Source: Daucus carota subsp. sativus (Eukaryota > Streptophyta > Magnoliopsida > Apiales > Apiaceae). Taken from it: DNA of 64,000 bases. Position numbers and translations under genes: made by a program. The notes under the pieces were generated by a model. That model did not search any database, was not told the DNA's origin, and was given only the letters and a program-made list of their open reading frames with translations. Of the stretch, positions 13,310 to 25,847 are shown one piece after another. The stretch spans positions 35,985,598 through 36,049,597 of the forward strand of contig NC_030385.2 in the NCBI RefSeq assembly GCF_001625215.2, in the 5' to 3' direction. The first letter of the stretch is position 1. Each line of letters starts with the position of its first letter.

Positions 13310-15808
13310 ATGACTTCGCAATTTGATCGGTGGGAGAAAGATCCCTTTTTTCCAGCTGCTGAACAAGTCCAGGAATCTGCTGACAGGTATACATACATAC
13401 ATTCATATATTTTTCACAATTTTTTTAATGATTTGTGATTTTGATTTAATTAGTTTGGTTGTTATTTTTCTTTTGCGATGCAATTAGGATGGAATCCGCG
13501 TATCGGACGTGGGTTCATGCGGTCAAGAATAACTCCGGTATGTTGAAGCCGGATGAAATTAAGAGGGACTTGCAGACGGCTCTCGGGACTACCAAGTGGC
13601 AGGTATTATGCCATTTCTCGGCTTATTCATTCGAATTACTCGTTTACGTGTTTTGGTCATTGGTTAGTGAGGCGTTTTAGGTTTTTTGAATTTGAGAATT
13701 GTGTGGTGTTAGTTTGTGATTGGTTGTCGCGGTTGTTGCTTGTTAGTGAGAATGCATGTTTTGAGGTGTGTAAAGTTTGTTTGTGATGGTATGTTGGAAG
13801 TGATGCGCGGGATTTTTACTTTGCAAATGTGTGTAGTCATGATTTGTGAAGAAAGACTTGTTAGGTGTTCACAGACAATTTTTGAAAATAAGATATGAAA
13901 GTGTAAGCACTTGTATGTATTGATTTGATATCTATCTTGGGTGAGGGTATATGATTGTTGTGTTGCTAATGCAGCTGGAGGAATTCGAACGGGCAGTGAA
14001 ATCGAGTTACAAGAATAGCACACTTGATGATGCGAAAGACAGGCATCGTGAATTTATCCTAGCAATGGAGGGGCAAATATCTAAAATTAATAGTGCTTTG
14101 CACAAATCTGCTGTTTCATCAGGCAAGCCACCTAACCCATGGGTGCGCTTGGACGAGGGAGAATGTAATGAGCTCGAGTTGTTTCTCACTGGATCGACGA
14201 CTTCCAAAGGCAAGAATTCCTCCAAAGTTCAGGGCCAGGACCAACTTTCTTCGAAGCCTTTGGAGGCTGATAAAGCATCTTCACTGGAACGTGTGAAGAA
14301 CTTTTCGAACTCTGTTGAATTGGCCCGCATGGACCTTAAGCATGATAAGTTTCACGGCCATCGTAGAACTGCAAGTGCTGCTGACATTGGTAATTGGAAT
14401 ATCGCAGTTGATGATAGTGTTTTGCTTCAGAGTTCTGGAGTTGTACGCCGTGAGCAGCCTCCACCGAAGATACCCAGTGTTTCAGGTTTTTTAAATACCA
14501 TGGAGTCTGCATCTAAACTAAAGTGGCAGAAAAATGGGAACAGGAAGTTGAAGCTTCCAGATCGCCAACAAGATGTTGACACTGCATTATTGCAACCTAA
14601 TAATTTGCCTAAAGTAAGTGTCTGTACTGTTTACTTTCAGTGGGTACTTTGAGCTTATAATTCCTTGCTCCGCCATTGCAAGGCTCTTTGAATACAAAAT
14701 TTTGAATTTAAATGTTGCCAATGACGTCATAAATTGTTACTATGTGGACAGGGAGTTAATGCATGCTATGAGAGATGTAAGAGTTGCCTTGAAAATGGCG
14801 ATGAGTGTTGTGACAAACAACTCTATGGTTGGTATGGAGCCATTCAGAGGCAGGTTCAGAGGTCGCAATATCATATGCAATACAGTCGCCCAGTTCAAGT
14901 TGTCTTCTGGATAACCCTCTTCCTTTGCTTCATTGGTGAGCTTACTTGAACCCTTAATCACGCTGATCATGCCTCTTTAGTGTGTGGATTAATTCTTTAG
15001 TAGTTTAGTATAACGATATTAATTTTGGACGAGTTAGCTGTTCAACAACAGCTTGTAAAGTGGCTAATGTGCGTTGTGGCGGCAATTCTATTATTACTGG
15101 TCTGCCTATTTGTCTGCATGAATTTTGGCATGATTGGAAATGTGATCGAGGGAATGAAGTGTCTTTAATTACAAATATTTCTCTCACCAACTGCGGATAG
15201 TAACATGATTTAAATCTGTATTGGGGCCCAGCTCTCAGTAGTTTCTTGGTAGCTGTAAAAAATAAACATGGTGTGTCAATAGGCATTTGATGTATTTCTG
15301 CGACAATGCTTTTGTACAAGAATCTATTTTAAGACTTAAAATCTTTTACATTGAAAACAAAAATTTACCAGAATATGGTGACCCGGTATGTCTTTATTGA
15401 CAGTGATACATTCCTTGGAATAGAGATAAGCTCTGTAAATCAACATCTTACCTAATCTAATTTCATTTAAGTCAGTCGTAGGAAATTGCTTTGGTGGTGT
15501 AGTCTTTTTTCTTTGCTAAACAACTGTAGTTTAGGTACCAGTAATGAGCTTTTGGAAAAGAAAAGGTTTATGTAGAGCAATAAAGAAGAAAAATGCATAT
15601 ATGTGCCTTTAATGTTGCTTTGCAGTTTGCAGTTACTCGTTTATTTTTTATCATACTGTATTTCTTTATACATCTATTTGTTTCTAGTCATCCTAAAAAA
15701 TTTTATGATTTGTGCAAAAAGTTATCCATATGTTTAAATACTTTTTTGAATGTGCTGCTTAATTTTTGGCTTCTCCCTGCAGTTATAGTTGCTCTACGCA
15801 GTATCTGA
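13310..15808 (+). CDS. Syntaxin-6 N-terminal-domain membrane protein
   Basis: Five GT-AG exons: 13310-13386, 13488-13602, 13975-14613, 14752-14935 and 15783-15808. Phases close to 1041 nt (346 aa). Residues about 8-110 (DPFFPAAEQVQ, AYRTWVHAVKN, TTKWQLEEFERAVKSSYK, AMEGQISKINSAL) match the three-helix N-terminal domain of Syntaxin-6/SYP6 Qc-SNAREs. The middle is low-complexity. A Cys-rich stretch (NACYERCKSCLENGDECC) precedes a hydrophobic C-terminal anchor (VVFWITLFLCFIVIVAL), so it is probably tail-anchored in the endomembrane system. I see no 7-layer SNARE motif. It therefore resembles plant 'syntaxin/t-SNARE family' proteins such as At1g27700 (recalled) rather than a fusogenic SNARE. A Copia element lies 236 bp past the stop on the opposite strand. 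Confidence 0.88.
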
Positions 15809-16044
15809 AACGTTGTGGATCCTTCAAAAATTGGTAGGAAACATTGTGCAGAGGTTCTTTTGAGTAAAGGCAGATATGGTTTTTCCTGTCACTTCTGTGG
15901 ATAGCTGATATTAATACAGCATTCCGGCATGCTCAGTATAGCGAGTTATAGAAGGTCTATGCACCTTCAAACCCATTTTTGTCTCATTGTGGTTAAGGAT
16001 CATGGTTTGAAAATGGGTTGCTGTTGAATATCATGTTGGACAAA

Positions 16045-16302
16045 TGATGAACTTTATGAAATGCAGAGGAGTTCGTGACTTGAGAGAAAAAGAGAGAACA
16101 TATTGTATTGATTATACTACTACTAGTTACATGTATGTACAGGACGAGTGCTTTATATACAGAACCTGAACCACTAATCTTGTAACTAACTACCAGACTC
16201 TCTAACTAACTCTGCTGAGTAGGAGCCAGCCTGTACATGACAGCTCATGACAGCTGGATAATATATATATACAAAATGTATAATTACGTAATATCACCAA
16301 CA
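16045..16302 (-). repeat. Copia 3' LTR
   Basis: 258-bp direct repeat, read on the minus strand as the 3' LTR. It matches the copy exactly 5000 bp away with no difference I could find. It contains an (AT)n stretch near 16260-16270. Confidence 0.95.
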
Positions 16303-19300
16303 CCCCCCCTCAAGTTGGAGGGAGCTGGAAGCACACCCAACTTGCAGAGAATGTCATGATGTTGAGTTCCAGGAAGCGGTTTAGTTAACACGTCTGCAAG
16401 CTGTTGTTTGGTAGGAACATAAGAAAGAGATATAAGACCAGCACTGAGTTTTTCTCGGACAAAGTGGCAATCCAGATCGATGTGTTTGGTTCTTTCGTGG
16501 AATACAGGATTTTTGGCGATGTATATCGCTGCTTGGCTATCACATTTGACAGGAATTGGAGTAATATTAGGTACTTCTAGCTCAGAGAGAAGGCGAGATA
16601 ACCATGCAAGCTCAGAAGTGATTCGTCTGAGAGAACGGTATTCAGCTTCTGCTGAAGACAAAGATACAGTATGTTGTTTCTTTGATTTCCAAGAAATCAA
16701 ACTATCACCCATCATAACGACAAAACCACTAATAGATTTTCGTGTGTGTGGACATGCTGCCCAGTCAGCATCACAATATGCTTGTAAGTTGTAGTTAGGG
16801 GAAGAATTAAAAAATAATCCTTGCCCTGGATTTAACTTGAGGTATCTTAGGACGTGAATGGCAGCATCCCAGTGTGGTTGTCGAGGAGCAGACATAAACT
16901 GGCATAAATGTTGAACAGCAAACGAAATATCTGGTCGAGTATTAGTGAGAAAATTTAATTTTCCAACCAGTCTTCGATATGCAGAAAAATCAGAGAGAGG
17001 AGCTCCTTTATCAGGTAGCAGTTTCTGAGTGGAATCAAGTGGACTAACCACAGGTGAAAGATGTTGACAATCAAAGTCAGCAAGAAGTTCAGATGTGAAC
17101 TTGTTCTGAGATACAGTCATGCCTGCAGAAGTTTGATTAAACTCCAAACCAAGAAAATAGTGTAAAGATCCCAAGTCCTTGATTTTGAAGGATTCATGTA
17201 AAAAGGCTTTGACAGAATTGATTTCAGATATGTCATTCCCAACAACCAGGATATCGTCCACATAAACCGCAAGAAACACTATGGAAGATCCATTTTTCTT
17301 GTAAAACAAAGAATAGTCATTCTTAGAATAAGAATATCCTCGAGTGAGCAATGCACAACACAGTTTGTAATTCCAGTTTCGAGATGCTTGCCTTAAACCG
17401 TATAGAGATTTAATGAGCTTACAAACTAGTGTGGCATCAGGTAAGTCAAGACCAGGAGGAGCTTTCATATAGACATCCTCAAAAAGATCGCCATGCAAGA
17501 AGGCGTTATTAACATCTAACTGGAACATATGCCAGCCTTTCTTGACAGCTATTGCAACTAAGCTTATGATCGTTGTCATTTTAACAACAGGTGAAAAAGT
17601 TTCTGTATAGTCAATACCAGCCTTTTGAGTGAAACCACGGACAACCAGACGGGCTTTATACCGTTCAATACTGCCATCGGAATTGTATTTGACTTTAAAG
17701 ACCCATTTACAAGAAATGGTTTTCTTGCCAGGTGGGAGTGGAACAAGACACCATGTATTATTAGCTTCAAGTGCTGAAAATTCAGCAGCAATTGCTTGCC
17801 GCCATTCAGGATATTGAATAGCTTCTTCATATGAACTTGGTTCAGCAACTGGTATTTGGAGATTAGGAACAGTAGGGGCATAACAACAAACTGAAGAAGG
17901 TGTTATAAGTGGTGTGTCATCTGTACAAAGAGAAGTGACAGTACATGTACATATAACATGTGAACATTGTGTTTGAAGAGGATGCACATAGTCAGACAAA
18001 TATGATGGAATTTTGGAGGATCTTGAGGATTTGCGTGCTGGAATGGGAGGAGTATTATGTAGAACAGGTATAGATGGAGGAGTAGTGTTTGAGATAGGAG
18101 TAGTGTTTGAGGCAGGAGTAGCAGAGAGATCTGATGTAAGATTTGGTGAGTTAGTATGAGGTGATGGAGTGACCTGTGGTGAAGAACTGAACTGTGGTGA
18201 AGAAGTGAAGTGTGGTGAGCTAATATGAGGTGGTGAAGGATGAGCATGAGTGACATGATCAGTGTGATCATTATCTGTAGAAACTGGTAGAGGTATAAAA
18301 ACAGATGAAGAAACATCAACATAGGGAAAGTGTTTTTCATAAAATATGACGTCTCTGGATACCAGTATTTCTTTGGTTTCTAAATTGAAAAATTTATATG
18401 CCTTTTTCCCATAGGGATACCCAATGAAAACACATGGAGAAGCTCTAGGTGAGAACTTGTTTCTGTGAGGTTTTGAAGTGGTGACAAAGCTTAAACACCC
18501 GAATGGTTTAAGATGTGAGTAACTGGGTGGTTTGTCAAATAAAAGTTCATAAGGAGATACATTATCCAAAACCTTTAAAGGAAAGCGATTGATGAGATAT
18601 GTTGCAGTGAGAACACAGTCTCCCCAAAAAAAATAGGAAGATTGGACTGAAATAGCAAAGCACGAGCTGTTTCTAAAAGATGTTTGTGTTTCCTCTCCAC
18701 AACACCATTCTGTTGTGGAGTGTATGCACAAGAAGTCTGGTGAATAATCCCTTTTGAATGAAAAAATGAAGTAGCTGAATGACTGAGGCCTAATTCTAGT
18801 GCATTATCAGATCGTACTGTTTGAATAGGACACTTAAAGTGATTTTCAGCCATGATGATAAAAGTTTTGAGAAAATCAAAAGCAGATCCTTTATTAGTGA
18901 GCAAATAAGTCCAAGTTGCTCTACTAAAGTCATCTACTATTGTTAAAAAATACTTGAATTTGTTGTAGGTGGGGACTTTATATGGTCCCCAAATGTCAAC
19001 ATGTATAAGCTGGAACTTGACAGTGCTATGAATTTGACTATGTGGAAAAGGAAGTCTAGTTTGTCTAGCTTTAGCACATACAAGACAAGGAATATCAATC
19101 ACAGAATCAACATTACACACTTTCATGCTTTTAAGTTTGTGAAAAGGAACATGTCCTAGTCTAGTGTGCCACAATAGGGCAGAATCAGTACAACTAGAAA
19201 CAGCATTGGTATGAAACATAGCAGATGATGTAGATAAGTCTTTGTCAGAAGAAGATGGTGAATCAAGACAAGACAGAACATATAAGCCTTTGAAAGTTTT

Positions 19301-20764
19301 ACCAATTTCCAGTGGCTTCTTCAGAGAAGAGCCCTGCAAATAGCAATACTCATTAGTGAAAAAGACTTGACAATTAAGCTGAGTGGTCAATCTGTTGACT
19401 GATAACAAATTGAAATGAAAATGAGGCACAAATAACACATTTTCAAGAATTAAGCCATGTGAAATAGGTATTGTGCCAGTGTGTGTAATGGATAAGATTT
19501 GACCATTTGGCATAGAAATAGTTAATGGCTGAGATAATTGAGTTAGAATAGTGAATAAGTGTTTCTGAGAACACATGTGATCATTGGCACCACTGTCAAT
19601 GATCCAAGTGACAGTAGTTGATTGTGACATGCAAGCAACTATGGAAGCTGAGAATTGAGAGTTACCAGCAAAGTTTGCATAAGAAGGATCAGTCTGAGAA
19701 TCTGATGATGGAGGTGTTTTGAGAAGAGACAGCATCTGTGAATAGACTTCAGGAGTGATTTCTGGTGTAGAGCCAGCCTGAGGAACCATGGATTGCTGCG
19801 CTGGTCCAGAATCTACTTGTGCAGCAAATTTGTTAGGAGTTTTAGTGAACTTGAAGTCACTGGGAAAGCCATGAAGCCTGTAGCATTTGTCAACAACATG
19901 ACCAGGCTTCTTACAGTAGTTGCAAATGACATTGGATTTCTTGAAATTCTTGGTCTGTCCATGTCCCTGAGAAGAGAAATTCTGATTTCTTGAAGAATTG
20001 ACATGGAGAGAAGCAGCATCAGACATGAAGTGACTTGCAGAGTGAATGTCTCTCTGTGCTTCTTCTTGGAGCAACAGATTATAGACATGACCAATAGAAG
20101 GCAGAGGACTTGTCATTAGGATTGAACCTCTCATAACATTGTAAGACTCATTTAATCCCATCAAGAACTGGATGACACGCTGTTGAAGGACGTGTGCTGC
20201 ATTTTTCTGAGGAGCACCACAATCACAGTAGCAAGTACAAAGTGGAACCATACACAAAGCATCAACATCATCCCACAACATCTTGAGTTTAGTAAAATAT
20301 TCAGCAATTTTACTGTTTCCTTGATGAACTTCACTAATCTCCTTGTGAAGACCAAACAACTGAGCACCATTGGAAACAGCATAGCGTTCATCTAACTCTT
20401 TCCACATCTCATGTGCAGAGTTACAGTAAATGACACTACGACCAATGGATTTAGATAGAGCGCCAAGGATCCAAGATATAACCATATCATTACATCTTGA
20501 CCAGCTTTTGAATGAAGAAGATGTAGCTAAAGGCTTAGGAAGTGATCCATCAACAAAACAAAGCTTATTACGTGCAGATAGAGCAATTATCATCGATCGT
20601 TTCCAGTTACCAAAACCAGTACCGTCAAAACATTCACTCACAAGTTTCATTCCAGGACTATCAGAAGATTGCAAGTAAAGAGGATTATCTTGAGCAAATT
20701 GTGAGGGATTAGCGATTTGATTATCATTTTCATGAGAATTGAAGTTTCCAGAACCAGAAGCCAT
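16284..20764 (-). CDS. Copia Gag-Pol polyprotein, broken by one frameshift
   Basis: The frame starts at 20764. Visible in order: Gag core (GFGNWKRSMIIALSARNK); CCHC zinc knuckle CNYCKKPGHVVDKC at residues about 281-294; protease WIIDSGANDHMC; integrase HHCC zinc region (HTRLGH, CLVCAKAR) and catalytic core (VDIWGP, VRSDNALE, PQQNGVVERK). The frame is lost at the 8-A run 18626-18633 (plus strand) inside integrase and continues one frame over. That second part has reverse transcriptase (QLDVNNAFLHGDL, YVDDILVVG), RNase H (YCDADWA, SSAEAEY) and a C-terminus running into the LTR to 16284. A one-base indel in the homopolymer explains the break, so it may be a real mutation or a sequencing error. 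Everything else is open. The element would supply its own enzymes for copying and integration if intact. Confidence 0.93.
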
Positions 20765-21044
20765 GATGAGAGATAAACGAATTCACAACGAAATGCAGAA
20801 TGAACAAACAACAACAGCAGCAACTAGAGAACTATATTCGCAGAGTGAGATGATGAAGATCAATCAAGAATATGCAAGATCTAACTACTATCAAAAGATC
20901 AAGAACTAATCTAGAGAGATCGAGATTTGATGAGAAATCGAGGGAGATTGAGACAGTATTACCAGTAATCGGAGTGATCGGAGCAATCAAAGCAAGTGAT
21001 CGACGGAATTGATGCGGAAATGGAGATGTTTCGCTCTGATACCA

Positions 21045-21302
21045 TGATGAACTTTATGAAATGCAGAGGAGTTCGTGACTTGAGAGAAAAAGAGAGAACA
21101 TATTGTATTGATTATACTACTACTAGTTACATGTATGTACAGGACGAGTGCTTTATATACAGAACCTGAACCACTAATCTTGTAACTAACTACCAGACTC
21201 TCTAACTAACTCTGCTGAGTAGGAGCCAGCCTGTACATGACAGCTCATGACAGCTGGATAATATATATATACAAAATGTATAATTACGTAATATCACCAA
21301 CA
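21045..21302 (-). repeat. Copia 5' LTR
   Basis: Promoter-bearing LTR in the element's own orientation, transcribing towards lower coordinates. Begins TG/ends CA on both strands. The primer-binding site abuts it at 21044. Confidence 0.95.
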
Positions 21303-21307
21303 ACAAA

Positions 21308-22558
21308 TTCGATGGAATGTGCAATTGTGATGGTTGCCAAGCGGCAATCCAACAATCTCTTTCTCCATCATTGACCACGGATTCAAGGAAAAAGCTAGAG
21401 TTGCACCAGTTTCATCAATGTATCTGCAGAGAAGAAATACTGCACCAATTTACAAGGAATTAATTTGTATTTTCCACGAATTACAATATTTCTACAGGAT
21501 AAGGCGGTCCACATCCTTTCCTGATTTGTCAGCTACACTTGACAATTGTACTTGAGCAAAACCTAATGAAGATACTTGCATTGTATATTTGTATTTACCA
21601 AATAGCATCAGAATTCAAGGCAGTACCAATCAAGGCATTTTTTTGAAACATTTCCGGAATGGTTTTTCACTTAGAGTAGTATAGAATTATGAATGTAAAC
21701 AAGCAGCAGGGAATATATAGACAACAAATTCCTGGAAAACAAAAAATAGTGAAAGTTATGGTTCTTCGTTCATACTAATGGAGAGACAAATCTGTTTTTG
21801 TTAATGGTATATCATGGTGGAGACAACAAATTCCTGGAAAACAAAAAATAGTGAAGATTATGATTCTCCGTTCATGAGAGACAAATCTATTTTTGTTAAT
21901 GGTATATCATGGTGGAGAGTGGGATAATTTTATATTACGAGTAAATTATAATATAATTGAATAGTATACAGTTTTGCTAATCAAGGATATAAAAATGAAA
22001 TAAATTTAGAAAAATACTTCCCGATCAACTTTTGAGTTAATATATCTAAATTTTTAATCATTTTCTAACTCATTTAAACAAATAAGCAGATTAAGAGCAT
22101 GTTTGACGGATTTATATGTCTGAGCATTTTAAAGTTATTCTCGTATTTAAATTAAAAAAACATCAGAAACCGTAGCAGCAATGGAATTAAGGCTAAAAAG
22201 AGTCATATTTTATCAAACAACTCATATTTCTATATAAATTTTTTAATAAAAATCAATTTCGTCACTATAATTAACCTTTTAAATTCATTTTTATCGTTAT
22301 ATTTTTATTAATCTTTTTTATTAATCTTAAATAGCATGTAATATAAATTTAGTCAAACATATAATTTAAGTTACAAACTTGTTACAATAAGCCATTTTAA
22401 ATTATGAGTCATTAATTTAAATTTATCTAAGCGGATTTTTAAAATTTAACAAAACATCTACTTGATCATAATTTTTAATTATTATTTCAAACATATAATT
22501 TATTATCAATTTCAGATTAGTTATTATATAATGTACTACAATATAACGAAACATGATA
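21308..22558. other. Flank beyond the Copia insertion
   Basis: Pre-insertion continuation of the DNA at 16039. It may include the distal 3' UTR of the Syntaxin-6-like gene, but no polyadenylation signal decides this. It holds a tandem duplication at 21721-21917 and is otherwise AT-rich with no gene I can support. Confidence 0.45.
21721..21917. repeat. ~100-bp tandem duplication
   Basis: ACAACAAATTCCTGGAAAAC through GGTATATCATGGTGGAG occurs at 21721 and again at about 21823. The second copy has a short deletion and a few substitutions. Confidence 0.85.
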
Positions 22559-25009
22559 CATATATTAGAATTTACTAGGGAATTATGCCCGCGCTTCGCG
22601 AGCTCCCATTAAAATTGTTTAATAATTGATAAAATTGATGGATAATGAATTTGTTTTTAAAAAAATGAGGCGTATGCGAATTTATAATATTATTAAGAAT
22701 AATTACATCAGCAACGATGACTACGATTACACTCCTTACTTTGTATAATTCATATTTATCCATACTGATTTAATTAACATGCAAAAATATTATTAGGAAA
22801 AACTAAAGGTTTATACTTATTCATAGTATTGACGCAAAATTTTACTTAACAAATTTTGCTTATAAATTCATATCTAGTATTTAAAAATTATTATTATTAT
22901 TTTCATATCCAATATTTAAAAATTATTATTTTTTAATAAATTTTTTTTGATAAATCTACGTTGGATGGCAAATTATTGGGTTCAAGGAAAACTGATTGAA
23001 AAATTAGAAAACGGTCTCATGTTTAACTCATTTTTATGTAACATTAGTGTGATCGTGTCACTCTTGGCTATTTCCCGACCACATTATCTACTTTCAGAGA
23101 ATGTCTTTCAAGGTTATCAAATATTAATTTTATGCAATTTCTAGTAAATTTCAATCAAAAACAGACAAAAGAATAAATTATGGGTAATACTTTTTCTAAG
23201 AATTGTATAAGTTTTATCAAAGAAAGTTTGCATCTAATATGAAATGATGATCAGGGACAGGATCCCGAATCCCTCTGACTATACTAACGGGGCTTGAATT
23301 AGATGAGTGAGCTAAACAATGGGCTGCTCTATACCCAGATCCTTTTACATATACAATATTAACATTATTTTCAGTACTTATATCTTTAACTTATTATCAT
23401 GAAAGAGCCTTGAAAATTAAATTTGATGTTATGACAAAATTAGGTGAGTCCTCGTTAATACTTAATAATCTTGATCCTGCTCTCTGCTAGAGTGTGAATT
23501 TTTCCCGACAACATATTTAATCTCTGATGCATAAACTGCTCTCGGTCCATTCCATTCTTGGCCATGTTATTTGCCTCACTTTTCCTGATGGAGTAAGGTT
23601 TGTGGTTTTAATCAGCTTGTGATCCTCAAATTAGCCTTATATTGAAAAATATTAGACAAAATGTGAACTGCTTACTGGCATGAATACTACATTCTCCAAT
23701 AATGTACCCATACTTCTCTCTCAAAACATTGCACTAATAAAAAAATTATTAACAGGCGAACTTCAATGCACAATGTCACTTAACTATTTGTAGATATCGC
23801 CCAAGCAAGAACATAAACATTAAATCAGTGCCATACATGACAAATTACTTCAGGCAACCTAGTTAAACTGACCATACCACAGTTGATCATAACACCTGCA
23901 TCTTTCATCACACCAATCTTTTCAAATGCAGTATTGCCTCCTTCCAGTATAAGACCTAACGACAACTGTTGGTTTGACCTCCATATCCTTTTCTACATGC
24001 AGAACGGTGGTAGCATATTAGACAAATCTGATTGTTTCTAGCATATGATGCACTTCAAGAAACAAAGGTTATAATTCAGAATTTGGAGACGGATCCCTTA
24101 TACTAAAAATTAAGACTTATCAATTAATATTACAAAAACTCGAATAATATTATAGCTGATTTTCAAATAATTGTTAATTACCTTAGTTGTTTAAGCCAAG
24201 AATTGAGATTATACCCATTCCATGACCTATAAAATCATTTTGACAAACCAGAGATTAAAATCTAGAATCTTGGAAAATGATAAGAAAATACAAAATCTAG
24301 AATTAAATTGCTTCTACAATGATTGTTAGTTCAACCAAGAGAGAAACATACCATAAGGAATGAATTGGAGCACATAGTAGTAATAAGAATTGAACATATT
24401 CCAAATAATAAAAAATAATTAGAAATTAATATGATCATTACAGAAAAGTTAAATCACAAAAAAATGAAATTATGCTGAAAAATATCATCATAATTGAGTA
24501 GGACAGACGTATTTTAAAACTTTAATACAAACTTAATTTTTATATTTGTTTTCTGATTATACAAATGAGCGTCAATGTCCACTATATTCACCTCTTTTAT
24601 GTTTATCTCTTTCTTCTCTAAGAGTGAGGCGAAGACATAGTATACCTGCTGTTCTTGCTACCATTTCAGTTGAACATGCATAGTGCATTTAATCCTTGTC
24701 AACAGTTTTCCTAAGATTATTACTTCAATTACTTCCTACTGATTAGTTATTAATTACTGGGAAACGCGGAAATTTTTGACATAACAACTGAAATCCCATG
24801 TTGGGGGAACATACTGAGCTGAACCACAAACCATGAACATGAAATTTTACAAAGCGTCTAAACGATACTTAAACTGTTATTTTCATCAGAACGCCCAATC
24901 AATGATGTACATAATTTTGAGTCCATACAAATTAATACAATATAGTTTAGATAAAGAAGGAAGCAAATACTTTGTAGCATAATGTTTGATCAGTAAGGGG
25001 TACCTGCAA

Positions 25010-25060
25010 AATTTTCTGAAATTCCTGATGCAATGCCGCTGATGAGACTTTCCATTACCA
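25010..25060 (-). other. Possible orphan first exon (weak)
   Basis: On the minus strand, just after a GA-rich leader-like tract, an ATG opens MESLISGIASGISENFA and ends at a good donor (GCAG|GTACC). No further exon or family could be recognised. It may be another captured fragment or chance. Confidence 0.2.
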
Positions 25061-25064
25061 CCGG

Positions 25065-25155
25065 AATCCCTCCCTCCCTCTCTCTCCCCTTCTCTCTCCC
25101 TCCCTGTCTCTCTCTCTTTCTCTCCCTCTCCCTCTCTTCCCCCCCTCTCTCTGGC
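25065..25155. repeat. CT-rich microsatellite
   Basis: About 90 bases of almost pure C/T (CTCTCTCTC, CCCTCCC units) on the plus strand. On the minus strand this is a GA tract of the sort common in plant 5' leaders. Confidence 0.9.
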
Positions 25156-25666
25156 GTTGTTGTTTTTTAGTAATTATATTTGAGAATCAATGCAAACGCC
25201 ATCCATGAGTACGCAGTAAGATTGAGTAAAACCGTGTGAATATCATATGCGAGACAAACTCCCGTGCGTGAATAGAAGACTTAGAAGATAAATTTATAGG
25301 GAGAGAGAGGAGGGTGTGATAATTGAATGAAAGAGACAGGGTTTGAAGCCATTTTCATACCATTTCGTAACTGCCAAGATTTATGATGTTAAAAAGCTGA
25401 CACATCAAAGCATGGAAGGAGAGGGATACGCATGAATCTTATACTTACTGATAAAGAAAATAGGATTCATTATGCAACACTGTGACTTTTGTTTAACCAA
25501 GTGTATATAGTATATATACATATTAGTTTCTCGACACTAATATATAATAGAAGTACTTACTATTAAAATTCCTTTTATATTCATCCATCATAGAAAAAGG
25601 ATTAGTTAAACATCACTGTGAGTGTGGTATGTGAGCCAGGTTAAGGGGAGAGGGGAGAAAACTTAC

Positions 25667-25847
25667 ATCCTGAGGCTTCATAGGATCTACTGCATACTTC
25701 GTCTTAGGATCTGCTTTTGAGGGAGATTCATGCTTTCCACCAGTCTTCTTTTATCTCTGGCCTTGTTAAATATAACAGTATATCCCTCAGCTGCAGCATG
25801 ATCATTCACATCCCATTCACCAAGTTTGGCAACGGGGCACCCTTCTC
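25667..25847 (-). pseudogene. RIN4/NOI-domain exon, frameshifted
   Basis: Between an acceptor (TTTGCTAG|GAG) and a donor (CAGGAT|GTAAGT), the minus strand reads VAKLGEWDVNDHAAAEGYTV and IFNKARDK, a textbook NOI motif of RIN4-type, membrane-associated immunity proteins. One missing A in the AAAAGAAG run then shifts the frame. The C-terminal KTGGKHESPSKADPK and KYAVDPMKPQD are found only one frame over. Weaker exon-like stretches with splice signals lie upstream on the same strand near 26150-26190 and 26470-26506 (NGDKENNPSDQ). The Cys-rich acylated C-terminus typical of the family was not found. It therefore looks like a genomic fragment with introns, not a processed copy. Function is unlikely. 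Confidence 0.75.

Larger units (their letters stand above)
16040..21307 (-). mobile_element. Complete Ty1/copia LTR retrotransposon
   Basis: LTRs at 16045-16302 and 21045-21302 (258 bp each) begin TG and end CA and look identical by eye. The target duplication ACAAA is at 16040-16044 and 21303-21307. The minus-strand primer-binding site TGGTATCAGAGC (21044-21033) directly follows the 5' LTR, as expected for initiator-tRNA-Met priming. A G-rich polypurine tract lies at 16303-16312 beside the 3' LTR. Domain order Gag, protease, integrase, RT, RNase H defines Copia; the Gag and zinc-knuckle style suggests an Ivana/Oryco or Ale-type lineage, which I hold loosely. It is 5258 bp without duplications. 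Identical LTRs imply a very recent insertion. Confidence 0.97.

Noticed and set aside
16480-20678. Short plus-strand frames across the Copia element and minus-strand frames in other phases
   Set aside because: They are shadows of the Gag-Pol coding frame.
23260-24700. Further gene pieces on the minus strand (for example AFEKIGVMKDAGVMI near 23900 and MAKNGMDREQFMHQR near 23540)
   Set aside because: They are short, not connected by splice sites and match no family I can name; kept only as part of the composite segment.
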